Part shown: one piece after another, positions 32,287 to 40,376 of the stretch
How positions within the stretch are numbered: the first letter of the stretch is position 1
How the letters are laid out: every line of letters begins with the position of its first letter
Source: SIG603 sp964370775
Lineage (GTDB): Bacteria > Bacillota > Clostridia > Oscillospirales > Acutalibacteraceae
Reading direction: 5' to 3'
Length of the DNA stretch: 64,000 bases
Assembly (NCBI GenBank): GCA_964370775.1
Contig: CAYJKT010000005.1
Span: 41,582-105,581 of the forward strand
The notes under the pieces: model-generated
The model's input: the letters and a program-made list of their open reading frames with translations, nothing else
Told to the model about the DNA's origin: nothing
Databases searched by the model: none
Program-made: the position numbers and the translations under genes

Positions 32287-34827
32287 TTACTTAATTTTAT
32301 CTATAGGCGAAGGAATTGAAAAATGATACCCTTGGGAATAATCTATTTTATATTGTGTTAGAATTTCTTGTATTTCCTCGTTTTCAACAAACTCTGCCAC
32401 TGTTTTAGCCCCAAGTTTATTTGTCATATAGCTTATTGTGTCTAAAACCATTAAGGTTTTGTCGTTAGAAGATATTTTTTTGATTATACTTCCGTCAATC
32501 TTAATGTAATTAGGCTCTAAATGCAATAGTGTTGAGAAAGTTGAATAACCTGAGCCGAAATCGTCTATTGCAATTTTGCAACCATATTTTTTTATTGTAT
32601 CTACAAATTCATAGAATTCTTTTGATGTAGTTATATCATCGCTTTCTAAAAATTCAATTGTAATACTTTCAGGCTTTTCGTAATTTTCAAGTGTATGGAA
32701 AAACCAACTTTTAAAAGCGATAGAATTAATATCGTGTATTGCCAAATTTATAGAAACTTGCTCTGTTTTATTTGCGAAATCTTCCAACACTTTTTCTATC
32801 ATCATGCGACTTAGATGAGGGTATAGTTTATATTTTTGTGCTACACCTAAGAACGTATACGGAGTATAAACTGTTCCGTCTAGGTCGACTATTCTCATCA
32901 AACTCTCGTATTTATCTATTTTATTAGAATCATTGTTGTAAAGACCTTGGTAATATGGTGTAACTAAGTCGTGTGCGATTGCTCTGTTAATGACTTCAAG
33001 CATGTTTAATTCATCTGCATTTGTGTTTTCTTCATAAGAATTATCGCTGTATATTAAGAAGTTCTCCATGCTGTCTTTACTTGAGAACAAAAATTTCATT
33101 CCTGCACTAATTGGGTCATCTTGATTGAGAACTACTACTGTTTTAAGAACCATAGTAATGCCGTCTATACTGGTTTTTGAATACCCAAAATGGTGGTAAA
33201 TATCTTTGCAATAATCAACAAATTCCATGTTGGTAACGCAGTCTAAACACGCAATAACAAGCGATTTATAGTTAAAGCTATATGTTTTTGTGAAAACAGA
33301 AACAGGGTGGTTTGAGAAAATCAATTTTATAGATGCTAATAAATCTTTGCAAGCTTTATTGTATTGTTCGTTGCCAACATAAGCGATTGTAGCATCTGCT
33401 GTTTGTATCTCAATAACACACACTTTGTTAAGCCTAACCTTGTCTAAATCCAGCTTATACTGCAACATATTTGGCACATCTATTTCTGCGTCAACCAGAT
33501 ATGAGTTAATCTCAGTGTCTCCTGAATTTTCGTTTAAGCTGTGTACTAAATCAGCCTTGTGACCTCTGTTTTCCATAGCTTTTAAGGTGAAGGCTATGTC
33601 TTCTTGCACAAGTGAAACTTTCTCTAGTTCAGATAAATCAGGCACAAAATATTTGTCGTTTTCTGATACACCAGATACCACGCATACACCATGACAGTAG
33701 TGTGTTTGGTTGTTTTCATAGTAAATCTCGCCTAACATAAACGCACCACATATATTTAGTTTATGAAACGGAGATAAGCTCCATTTTGCACAGTTAGAAA
33801 GATACACTCTTTGCACAATACAAGTATATGTGAAAATAGATTCAACAGGTTTATCATAAACTTCTGATATCATTTTATATGTGTTTTGCATAGCTACGGC
33901 AGGGTTGATAAAACCGAGCTTAAACCTAGCATCACTTTTTAGTATTGCCGAATATACATTTAATCCATGCTTATCGTTATTATAATTCATGTACCATGTA
34001 CTATCGTCTTCTTCAAAAATAATTGGGAAATGAGCAAGATAGTCATTGTTGATTTGAGTTTGCAATGCATAAAAATCAGCATAATCAATCTCATTTGTGT
34101 TAACAATAACTTGATCTTCTGTTAAATTCAACTTGTTTAATATCCACGGCCCAGCAATTTCGTTATCTATTTTTGTTATAACTTCGCCATCAACTTCTGT
34201 GATAGTGTAAATATTGTCATCTAATGTGTCGTGTGCATGACTTATTAAAGAGAACTGATGTTGATCTTCTCCGCACGCGCTAAATAACAATGCATGGTCA
34301 TCATACACTCCGTTCTCAGTAAAAACAAAGCTATCATTTTCCAGATGTGACATGTTTCCGACTGTTCCACCAGTAAGCAACAATTTAGGTTCTAGTTTGT
34401 TTATCTCGCTTACTAATTTGTAAGACCTTAAAAATGTAGCTGGAAACAATATATTAAAAGGTGAATTAAAACTGTTTGTATCTGTACAATAACTATGAAT
34501 ATCTTTTGCGAATTCCTCTATAGTTTTATCGGTAAATTTAATTAACTCTCTACGAACCGTCAGTTTTGAATATTCTTCAACAATAATCATGGTAGCACGG
34601 TCAACTGTGTCGCCTTTAAATAGCACACTAATGCATGATGTCATGCCAACAATAACACTATTAGGAAGTAATAGTTTGATATCATTTGCAAGTTGTAGCG
34701 CATCTGACCTTGTAATATCCGAACTAACTACACGAACCAAATATTCATCTGTCGTGTTTAGCTTGTTTTCTGTTATTAAATTAGTTAAATCTGAGATGTT
34801 GTTATACAATATCGGATAATTTTTCAA
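32287..34827 (-). CDS. FIST sensor - degenerate GGDEF - EAL phosphodiesterase
   Basis: This 846-residue cytoplasmic protein has a FIST N and FIST C sensor region (about 1-390), a middle part of about 470-600 that looks like a GGDEF fold without its motif, and a C-terminal EAL domain (about 610-845). EAL residues are largely intact: ESL in place of EAL, SINLAIHD, IEFLES, IDDFGSGYS, YIKIDG, AEFVEN and QGYHFS. It is therefore likely an active c-di-GMP phosphodiesterase controlled by a small ligand, perhaps an amino acid as suggested for FIST. The start is TTG at 34827 with GAGGAG 7 bp upstream. It is transcribed with or just ahead of the PPK2 gene. Confidence 0.85.
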   Translation of the reverse strand: MKNYPILYNNISDLTNLITENKLNTTDEYLVRVVSSDITRSDALQLANDIKLLLPNSVIVGMTSCISVLFKGDTVDRATMIIVEEYSKLTVRRELIKFTDKTIEEFAKDIHSYCTDTNSFNSPFNILFPATFLRSYKLVSEINKLEPKLLLTGGTVGNMSHLENDSFVFTENGVYDDHALLFSACGEDQHQFSLISHAHDTLDDNIYTITEVDGEVITKIDNEIAGPWILNKLNLTEDQVIVNTNEIDYADFYALQTQINNDYLAHFPIIFEEDDSTWYMNYNNDKHGLNVYSAILKSDARFKLGFINPAVAMQNTYKMISEVYDKPVESIFTYTCIVQRVYLSNCAKWSLSPFHKLNICGAFMLGEIYYENNQTHYCHGVCVVSGVSENDKYFVPDLSELEKVSLVQEDIAFTLKAMENRGHKADLVHSLNENSGDTEINSYLVDAEIDVPNMLQYKLDLDKVRLNKVCVIEIQTADATIAYVGNEQYNKACKDLLASIKLIFSNHPVSVFTKTYSFNYKSLVIACLDCVTNMEFVDYCKDIYHHFGYSKTSIDGITMVLKTVVVLNQDDPISAGMKFLFSSKDSMENFLIYSDNSYEENTNADELNMLEVINRAIAHDLVTPYYQGLYNNDSNKIDKYESLMRIVDLDGTVYTPYTFLGVAQKYKLYPHLSRMMIEKVLEDFANKTEQVSINLAIHDINSIAFKSWFFHTLENYEKPESITIEFLESDDITTSKEFYEFVDTIKKYGCKIAIDDFGSGYSTFSTLLHLEPNYIKIDGSIIKKISSNDKTLMVLDTISYMTNKLGAKTVAEFVENEEIQEILTQYKIDYSQGYHFSIPSPIDKIK

Positions 34828-34961
34828 AGATATTCTCCTCTTTACCTATTATAGCTCATATTTTAATTAAATTTAACTATATTTTACATAAAATATATAA
34901 ATTTAATAGTAATATGCTACCATAATATTAATGAAAAGTCAAACATTTATGCAATAAATAA

Positions 34962-35007
34962 AATAACAAGCACAAGGCTGAAATTTTACAGTCTGTACTT
35001 GTTATTA
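34962..35007 (-). terminator. Terminator of the URO-D-like gene
   Basis: AATAACAAGTACAG and its partner GCACAAG-type arm CTTGTTATT form a long imperfect stem on the minus strand, followed by TTATTTT. It lies 26 bp past the stop at 35033. Confidence 0.7.
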
Positions 35008-35032
35008 TTTGCTAAATATTTACATAATATTA

Positions 35033-36079
35033 CTATCTTTTTGCAGAATAAATTGCCTCTATATTCTCTATTGGAACATCTACTTCAAGGCATTGGCTAG
35101 ACATTAAAATATAGCCTCCATCTTTGCCTAATGTGTCGATAATATACTGAGTTTGCTCACGCACTTCTTCGGCTGTTCCAGTTGGCAATAACCACTGAGT
35201 ATCCACACCACCGTGGAACGCAATTTTGCCTTTGTAATCTCTTGCTAAATTGTCAATCTCAAGACCTACAACTTTTTGTACAGGTTCAAGTGCGTCAACT
35301 CCACACTCAATAAGCTCTGGTATAACAGGAGCAACTGCACCACAAGAATGTTGCATGAAAAACGCACCGTACTCATGTGCTAAATCAACCAATTTTTTTG
35401 TGTTTTCTTTAAAGTACTCTTTCCACATGTCAACACTAAACAGCATAGAAATTTGTGTTCCGTAATCGTCATGTGTTCTTAGTATGTCAATCTTGCCCTC
35501 GGCAGCTTCAAATGTTCTACGATAATGCTCTAGCTCAAAATTAACCATACGGTCTAAAATTGCCTTTGCAACCTCAGGTTCTTCTATCATTAAAATAAAG
35601 AACTGCTCCATATCTATTAAGTTGGTTACCATTTGAAAAGGCCCTGGGTGACCGATAACTAGTGCTTTGTCAGCATGTTTTGCACATTGTTCTTTCAAAA
35701 CAGAATAATCAAACCAGTCTGGGTCTGGGTATGTATACTTATCTAAATCCTCCATAGTTTCAACACCATTTAAAGGATAATATGTAGTAGTTGGGTATGA
35801 ATCATGCTCTGTTTCGTGTATGGTAGCTTCAAATCCCCAGTAATTCTCTTTTACTTTTTGTCCTTTATCATCTGTATATTCTTTTAACTTAGGTCCAATA
35901 TATTTAGGCCCTACATATCTAATATCTATCTCGAATTTTTGATATAATTCTTCCATTTCTGTAAAACCATAATGCTTAAGTAGCTTTTTATTTACCACAT
36001 CAACTGCCTGTAAAGCTGCTGGAGTTCTATCTGGTTTTTGTTTCATCATTACTGCACGTACACGTTCTTTTGATGTCAT
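35033..36079 (-). CDS. Uroporphyrinogen decarboxylase-like protein (methyltransferase-type URO-D family)
   Basis: This 348-residue TIM-barrel protein starts MTSKERVRAVMMKQKPDRTP, the common opening of URO-D-like proteins in anaerobes. The segment FMQHSCGAVAPVIPELIECGVDALEPVQ carries the HxCG zinc site used by corrinoid methyltransferases of the MtaA/CmuA type, rather than the substrate arginines of true HemE. No corrinoid protein or other heme gene is adjacent, so substrate is unknown. CGGAGG precedes the ATG and a clear promoter lies upstream. Confidence 0.85.
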   Translation of the reverse strand: MTSKERVRAVMMKQKPDRTPAALQAVDVVNKKLLKHYGFTEMEELYQKFEIDIRYVGPKYIGPKLKEYTDDKGQKVKENYWGFEATIHETEHDSYPTTTYYPLNGVETMEDLDKYTYPDPDWFDYSVLKEQCAKHADKALVIGHPGPFQMVTNLIDMEQFFILMIEEPEVAKAILDRMVNFELEHYRRTFEAAEGKIDILRTHDDYGTQISMLFSVDMWKEYFKENTKKLVDLAHEYGAFFMQHSCGAVAPVIPELIECGVDALEPVQKVVGLEIDNLARDYKGKIAFHGGVDTQWLLPTGTAEEVREQTQYIIDTLGKDGGYILMSSQCLEVDVPIENIEAIYSAKR

Positions 36080-36143
36080 TATAAATCCTCCGTATTATCG
36101 TTAATATGCAAGTGTACTATACACGTTGCTTTTATTAAGCATA

Positions 36144-36172
36144 ATTATACTCCTTAATGCCTGGAAAGTAAA
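36144..36172 (-). promoter_or_regulatory. Promoter of the URO-D-like gene
   Basis: On the minus strand TTTACT (36167-36172), 17 nt and TATAAT (36144-36149) lie about 65 bp upstream of the ATG. Confidence 0.7.
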
Positions 36173-36280
36173 CGATTAACTTGTAGAAAATTAAACGTAT
36201 TATTTATTGAAAATATACAAATAATTATGTGTTATCATTAAAATGAAAAGGGACTTCTGTATTAAAATAAACATACATAA

Positions 36281-36333
36281 AAACCCATGCTTTAGGTAGG
36301 GGCGAGCTGTGCTCGTCCGAAAGCATAGGTTTC
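36281..36333 (-). terminator. Terminator of the reductase gene with a palindromic repeat in its loop
   Basis: On the minus strand AAACCTATGCTTT and AAAGCATGGGTTT form a 13-bp stem with one G-U pair, followed by TTTAT. The loop holds a GC-rich palindrome (CGAGCACAGCTCG core) that is the left copy of the inverted repeat at 36297-36438. It lies 164 bp after the reductase stop. Confidence 0.6.
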
Positions 36334-36438
36334 TGTAAACTTAATATATGTTTAATTTTTATATTTTGTAGCTATATTAAATCGAAAATTATTATAATTC
36401 GTACACTAGGTCTAACGGACGAGCACAGCTCGCCCCTA
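36297..36438. repeat. Inverted repeat of 23-bp GC-rich palindromic arms
   Basis: The arm at 36297-36319 (TAGGGGCG...CGTCCG) is the exact reverse complement of 36416-36438. Each arm is itself a hairpin (CGAGC-TGT-GCTCG core). The arms are GC-rich while the 96 bp between them is AT-rich. This looks like a small non-coding mobile repeat (REP/MITE-like). No target duplication is evident. Confidence 0.7.
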
Positions 36439-36496
36439 CGCTATCTTTGATTTTAACTATGATTTATCTAAATGCGACAACCCTATAAATACTATA

Positions 36497-38134
36497 TTAA
36501 GATTTCTCTAAAATATCAACAATTTCATTAACGTTTTTCTTGCCAAAGCTTGCTACTTTTCCGTTAACAACCATGCAAGGTACGCTCATAACATTGTACT
36601 GCTCTTTAAGATTAGGGAAGTACATTAAATCAACCATCTCAGCGCGGATGTTATCAGATAATGAAGCTACTCTTTGAGTACCCATGATAACTGTAGGGCA
36701 GATTGTGCAAGACATTGAAATTAGCACTTGTATATTGATTTTTTTGTCAATCTTTTTAATTCTGTCCATTGTTTCTGTATCAATTGCTTGCCCAGCTGAT
36801 GCGACATTATATAAACCTATGATAAATGCGTTAAAGTCGTGTCCACTTGGCACACCTTTATATATCACACCACTTGGTTTATCAGCATCTGTGTATATCT
36901 CAAAATAAGGGTAATGGTCGGCAGATATTTTATCTTTAACCACAACTTTTTCGTAAGAGATTTTCTCACAAAGAGGTGAGAACTCGGCTAAAAATTCTGA
37001 CATTCTAGCGGCTAAGTCGCTGTCGTCTAAGAACGCTTTAATTGTGATATTTCTCTCGAACTTATCGAAAACATCAGCAAGTTTTGATTTAATCTCTGCT
37101 GTGAAGAAACCGTCTTCCTCACTTGCAGTAGAAGTTTGTTTAACTTCTTCTTTAACCGCTGCTTTGTTAATCTCAAAAGCAGGGATTTTTAAAACTGAGT
37201 GCATGTTTTCAACATGTTTCTCTAAAGATGTTGAAGCACTTGCTCCGTCTGACACAGCAGTTACCACTTGGCGAAGCTCTTTTACACAAACGTCACCAGC
37301 AGCATACACGCCAGCAATATTTGTTTTTTGGTTAGCATCTGTGATAATATAACCACTGCTTGTTTTCTCAACATCATTTGTCAGCCATTTTGTGTTAGGA
37401 GTGTAGCCAGCAAAGATAAACACACCCATTCCGTCTTGGTGTTCAAAAACAGTTTGCTCGTTTGTTTGATTATTCACAACAGTTAGTTTTGTTAGAGCAG
37501 TTTCTCCCTCAACACTCACAACTTCTGTGTTATATGTGATGTCTATTTTGCTGTTATTAACAGCTTTATCTCCAACTGTTTTTGCACAAGTAAACTCTGG
37601 CTCACGCACTATCATGTGAACTTTTTTAGCGTATTTAGTTAGGAAAACACCTTCTTCAACTGCTGCAAAGCCTCCACCTACAACATAAATATCTTTGTCT
37701 GTGAAGAACTCTCCGTCACATGTTGCACAGTACGCAACACCTCTGCCAGAGAAATCAGTTTCACCCTTAAAGCCTAGTTTGCGAGGGTTAGCACCTAAAG
37801 CCAAAATAACACCAAGAGCTTTAAACTCTCCTCTTGTTGTTTGGATAGTCTTAATGTCACCCTTAAGCTCAAGATTTAAAACCTCTGCAATTTGGAACTC
37901 TGCACCAAAAGACCGAGCTTGTTTATACATGTTGTGAGTAAGCTCCTCGCCACTTGTTTTAAATACGCCAGGGTAGTTAACAACTTCTTCTGTTATTGTG
38001 ATTTGCCCACCTATTTTGTCTTTTTCTAAAACTAATACTTTATATTTTGCACGTGCCATATAAATAGCAGCAGATAAACCAGCAGGGCCAGCACCGACTA
38101 TTACGACATCATAAAAATTATTGTAATCTTGCAT
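36497..38134 (-). CDS. Domain-permuted AhpF-like reductase: thioredoxin reductase plus C-terminal double thioredoxin fold
   Basis: This 545-residue flavoprotein passes NAD(P)H electrons to a peroxiredoxin. Residues 1-310 are thioredoxin-reductase-like: GAGPAG FAD site, redox pair C136-A-T-C139, GGGFAAVEEG NAD(P)H site and AAGDV. After a linker (about 325-345), residues 346-545 resemble the N-terminal domain of AhpF: a first thioredoxin-like half without cysteines and a second half with C476-T-I-C479 and the cis-Pro motif SVPCMVVNG. In AhpF this domain precedes the reductase; here it follows it. ahpC lies 52 bp upstream in the same direction. AAAGGAG precedes the ATG. Confidence 0.88.
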   Translation of the reverse strand: MQDYNNFYDVVIVGAGPAGLSAAIYMARAKYKVLVLEKDKIGGQITITEEVVNYPGVFKTSGEELTHNMYKQARSFGAEFQIAEVLNLELKGDIKTIQTTRGEFKALGVILALGANPRKLGFKGETDFSGRGVAYCATCDGEFFTDKDIYVVGGGFAAVEEGVFLTKYAKKVHMIVREPEFTCAKTVGDKAVNNSKIDITYNTEVVSVEGETALTKLTVVNNQTNEQTVFEHQDGMGVFIFAGYTPNTKWLTNDVEKTSSGYIITDANQKTNIAGVYAAGDVCVKELRQVVTAVSDGASASTSLEKHVENMHSVLKIPAFEINKAAVKEEVKQTSTASEEDGFFTAEIKSKLADVFDKFERNITIKAFLDDSDLAARMSEFLAEFSPLCEKISYEKVVVKDKISADHYPYFEIYTDADKPSGVIYKGVPSGHDFNAFIIGLYNVASAGQAIDTETMDRIKKIDKKINIQVLISMSCTICPTVIMGTQRVASLSDNIRAEMVDLMYFPNLKEQYNVMSVPCMVVNGKVASFGKKNVNEIVDILEKS

Positions 38135-38155
38135 ATTTTACTCCTTTATAGACAT

Positions 38156-38177
38156 AGGGCGACCGTTAAGTCGCCCT
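38156..38177 (-). other. Hairpin between ahpC and the reductase gene
   Basis: AGGGCGAC and GTCGCCCT form a perfect 8-bp GC-rich stem with a 6-nt loop. No T run follows on the minus strand, so it is more likely an mRNA-stability or processing element that keeps AhpC in excess than a full terminator. Confidence 0.6.
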
Positions 38178-38186
38178 AAAATTTTA

Positions 38187-38750
38187 TTATAATAAACCTA
38201 CTAAGTCTAGGCTTGGTTTTAATGTCTCGTCGCCTGGTTTCCATTTAGCTGGGCAAACTTCGTCACCATGCTCTGCAACAAATTGTAAAGCTTGTACACG
38301 TCTGTATAGTTCTTCTGCGTTTCTACCTACGTTACCAGCAAGTACTTCATAAGCTACGATTTTACCCTCTGGGTTAACGATAAATGTTCCACGCTCTGCA
38401 AGGCCAGCTTCTTCGATCATAACCTCAAAACCTCTAGCTAGAACACCTGTTGGGTCAGCAAGCATTGGGTATTGGATTTTTTTGATTGTTTTAGATGTAT
38501 CGTGCCATGCTTTGTGAACAAAGTGAGTGTCGCAAGATACGCTGTAAATTTCGCAACCGATGTTTTTGAAATCTTCGTATTTATTTGCTAAGTCTTCAAG
38601 CTCTGTTGGGCAAACGAAAGTAAAATCTGCTGGATAGAAGAAGAAAACAGACCATTTTCCTGCTAAATCCTCATTTTTTACGGTGATAAACTCATTATTA
38701 TAAAACGCTTGTACATTAAAATCTACTATATTTTTTCCTATTTGTGACAT
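38187..38750 (-). CDS. ahpC: Alkyl hydroperoxide reductase subunit C (2-Cys peroxiredoxin)
   Basis: This 187-residue peroxiredoxin reduces H2O2 and organic peroxides. The peroxidatic Cys is in FTFVCPTELEDLA and the resolving Cys in EVCPAKWKPG. It matches AhpC in length and ending. It is followed by the AhpF-like reductase, which should reduce it. A consensus promoter lies upstream, and GAAGAGG precedes the ATG. Confidence 0.96.
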   Translation of the reverse strand: MSQIGKNIVDFNVQAFYNNEFITVKNEDLAGKWSVFFFYPADFTFVCPTELEDLANKYEDFKNIGCEIYSVSCDTHFVHKAWHDTSKTIKKIQYPMLADPTGVLARGFEVMIEEAGLAERGTFIVNPEGKIVAYEVLAGNVGRNAEELYRRVQALQFVAEHGDEVCPAKWKPGDETLKPSLDLVGLL

Positions 38751-38803
38751 ATTGTATACCTCTTCTCATTAATTTTTATTTGGGGTTGTTACCCGTTGAT
38801 ATA

Positions 38804-38832
38804 AAAATAACACACATTCTTATTTTTGTCAA
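38804..38832 (-). promoter_or_regulatory. Promoter of ahpC
   Basis: On the minus strand TTGACA (38827-38832), 17 nt and TATTTT (38804-38809). The spacer and flanks closely match those of the flavodoxin promoter on the other strand, including TGTG just before the -10. Confidence 0.75.
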
Positions 38833-38896
38833 CCATAAAATTAAAATAATTTTGTAAAAAAGTTATTAATTTTATGTATCATTTTCTTAAAACAGC

Positions 38897-38925
38897 TTGA
38901 CAACAAAAAAAATATGTGGTATTTT
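38897..38925 (+). promoter_or_regulatory. Promoter of the flavodoxin gene
   Basis: TTGACA (38897-38902), 17 nt and TATTTT (38920-38925), with TGTG before the -10 and a similar A-rich spacer to the divergent ahpC promoter. It lies 85 bp from the start. Confidence 0.7.
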
Positions 38926-39010
38926 AATAACAAATCAATAACTAATATTATTTTTTAATTCGACACGAATTATACAAATTAAACTAAAAAAATACAAGAA
39001 AAGAGGCATT

Positions 39011-39430
39011 ATGATGAAAAAAATTGCAGTAGTATTTTGGAGCGGAACAGGAAATACAGAGATTATGGCTAATAAAATAGCTGATGGAGCAAGTGGTGCA
39101 GAGGTAAGCATTTTTTCAGCTTCTGAATTTGACGTAGCTACAGTTGCTGATTATGACGTTATAGCATTTGGTTGCCCAGCAAGTGGCGCAGAAGAGCTTG
39201 AGGAAAGTGAATTTGCACCAATGTTTGACGAATGCAAAGCTAACTTAAGTGGTAAAAACATTGCTTTATTTGGCTCTTACGGCTGGGGTGGCGGTGAATG
39301 GCTAGACACATGGAAAAGCGACTGTGAAGCTTTAGGTGCTAACGTGATAGAAGTTCTAGCACTTGAAGCAACACCTGATGGCGACGGCGAAGAAGCTTGC
39401 ATAAAATTAGGTCAAAATATAGCTAGTTAA
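39011..39430 (+). CDS. Flavodoxin
   Basis: This 139-residue FMN protein carries low-potential electrons. The FMN phosphate loop is WSGTGNTE, followed by isoalloxazine loops GCPASGAEELEE and GSYGWGGGEWLDTW. The tandem ATG codons at 39011 and 39014 both fit the GAGG site. It is transcribed divergently from ahpC and shares its promoter pattern, suggesting induction under the same stress. A strong terminator follows. Confidence 0.93.
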   Translation: MMKKIAVVFWSGTGNTEIMANKIADGASGAEVSIFSASEFDVATVADYDVIAFGCPASGAEELEESEFAPMFDECKANLSGKNIALFGSYGWGGGEWLDTWKSDCEALGANVIEVLALEATPDGDGEEACIKLGQNIAS

Positions 39431-39472
39431 TTATATATTAACCAATAAAGATACAATTATTTACTGTAAATA

Positions 39473-39511
39473 GTGGAACATTAAGAAAGTGCTTAATGTT
39501 CCACCTTTTTT
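39473..39511 (+). terminator. Terminator of the flavodoxin gene
   Basis: A perfect 13-bp stem (GTGGAACATTAAG with CTTAATGTTCCAC), loop AAAGTG, then six T. Confidence 0.95.
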
Positions 39512-39577
39512 ATTGAAAGAAAATTAATATTGTGCTATAATTCAAGACATAAACTATGTTTTGAAAGGAATAATATT

Positions 39578-40171
39578 ATGGATTGTGTTTATTGTAAGAG
39601 GAGAAATCCAGAGGGTGCTAAGGTGTGCGAGAAGTGTGGAGCTGAACTTTTGCCGATTGTCGATATTAATGCATTGCACTATCAAGCTGTTGATGCAAGC
39701 TTGGCAGATGCGCTTAAAGATGTAGACGTTAACTTTATGTATAAAGGTGACTTGAAAAAGGTGCTGACAGCAATATCTACAGGGGCATGTGTTATAGTGC
39801 CAGTTCGTGTTGAAGAAACTTATGAATATGACACTACTGATGCTGAAGATACCGTTAGCTCTTATGATACATATTGTAAGTTGCAAACACTAGAGAGAAA
39901 TCCGTTATCACACGATGTAGAGCTTGTAACATATTTTAACTATAAACCTGCTGACATGGAAGAAGCATACTTATTAAGAATGATGATTAAAAACAAACAT
40001 GTTTATTTGATTGTTCCTAATCTTGACCCTGAATACATAAAAGCAAACATCAAAGGTTTTTTAGCTATTAAGTCAAACAAAACTAAAAAAAGAGCTACAG
40101 CAGATGCTTTTGATTTAGCTACACAAAAAATAGGCGATTTTTTCTCTAAAAAATTATTTAAGAAAAAATGA
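39578..40171 (+). CDS. Zinc-ribbon protein of unknown function
   Basis: This 197-residue protein starts with a zinc ribbon (C3-x2-C6 ... C18-x2-C21, in MDCVYCKRRNPEG and CEKCGAE). The remaining region is alpha/beta with a Lys-rich C-terminus (SKKLFKKK) and no membrane helix. I do not recognise the rest. I chose the ATG at 39578 because AAAGGAA precedes it and the zinc ribbon starts there; an upstream GTG in frame has no support. The zinc ribbon may bind nucleic acid or protein. Confidence 0.7.
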   Translation: MDCVYCKRRNPEGAKVCEKCGAELLPIVDINALHYQAVDASLADALKDVDVNFMYKGDLKKVLTAISTGACVIVPVRVEETYEYDTTDAEDTVSSYDTYCKLQTLERNPLSHDVELVTYFNYKPADMEEAYLLRMMIKNKHVYLIVPNLDPEYIKANIKGFLAIKSNKTKKRATADAFDLATQKIGDFFSKKLFKKK

Positions 40172-40201
40172 TTGAAATAAGCTTTATATTAGTATAACAA
40201 A

Positions 40202-40245
40202 CACCAGTGTGATATGAACGATATTTCGCACTGGTGATAATTTTG
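40202..40245 (+). terminator. Probable terminator after the zinc-ribbon gene
   Basis: CACCAGTG and CACTGGTG form an 8-bp stem with a 19-nt loop, followed by ATAATTTT. Confidence 0.55.
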
Positions 40246-40317
40246 CCTGTATGAATATAAGTCAAAAAAATAATTGATTTTAATTTGAAAAAATAAATAA
40301 AATTATCGATAAAACTC

Positions 40318-40346
40318 TTTACCTAATGTTATAAAAGTGTTAAAAT
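40318..40346 (+). promoter_or_regulatory. Promoter of cdaA-cdaR
   Basis: TTTACC (40318-40323), 17 nt and TAAAAT (40341-40346), 15 bp before the AAGGAGG ribosome binding site at 40362-40368. Confidence 0.6.
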
Positions 40347-40376
40347 AAGAGAAGATATGAAAAGGAGGCGATTAAT

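Noticed and set aside
29244..38750. A single minus-strand operon
   Set aside because: Separate promoters and terminators (for example at 34962-35007, 36144-36172 and 36281-36333) divide it into several units.
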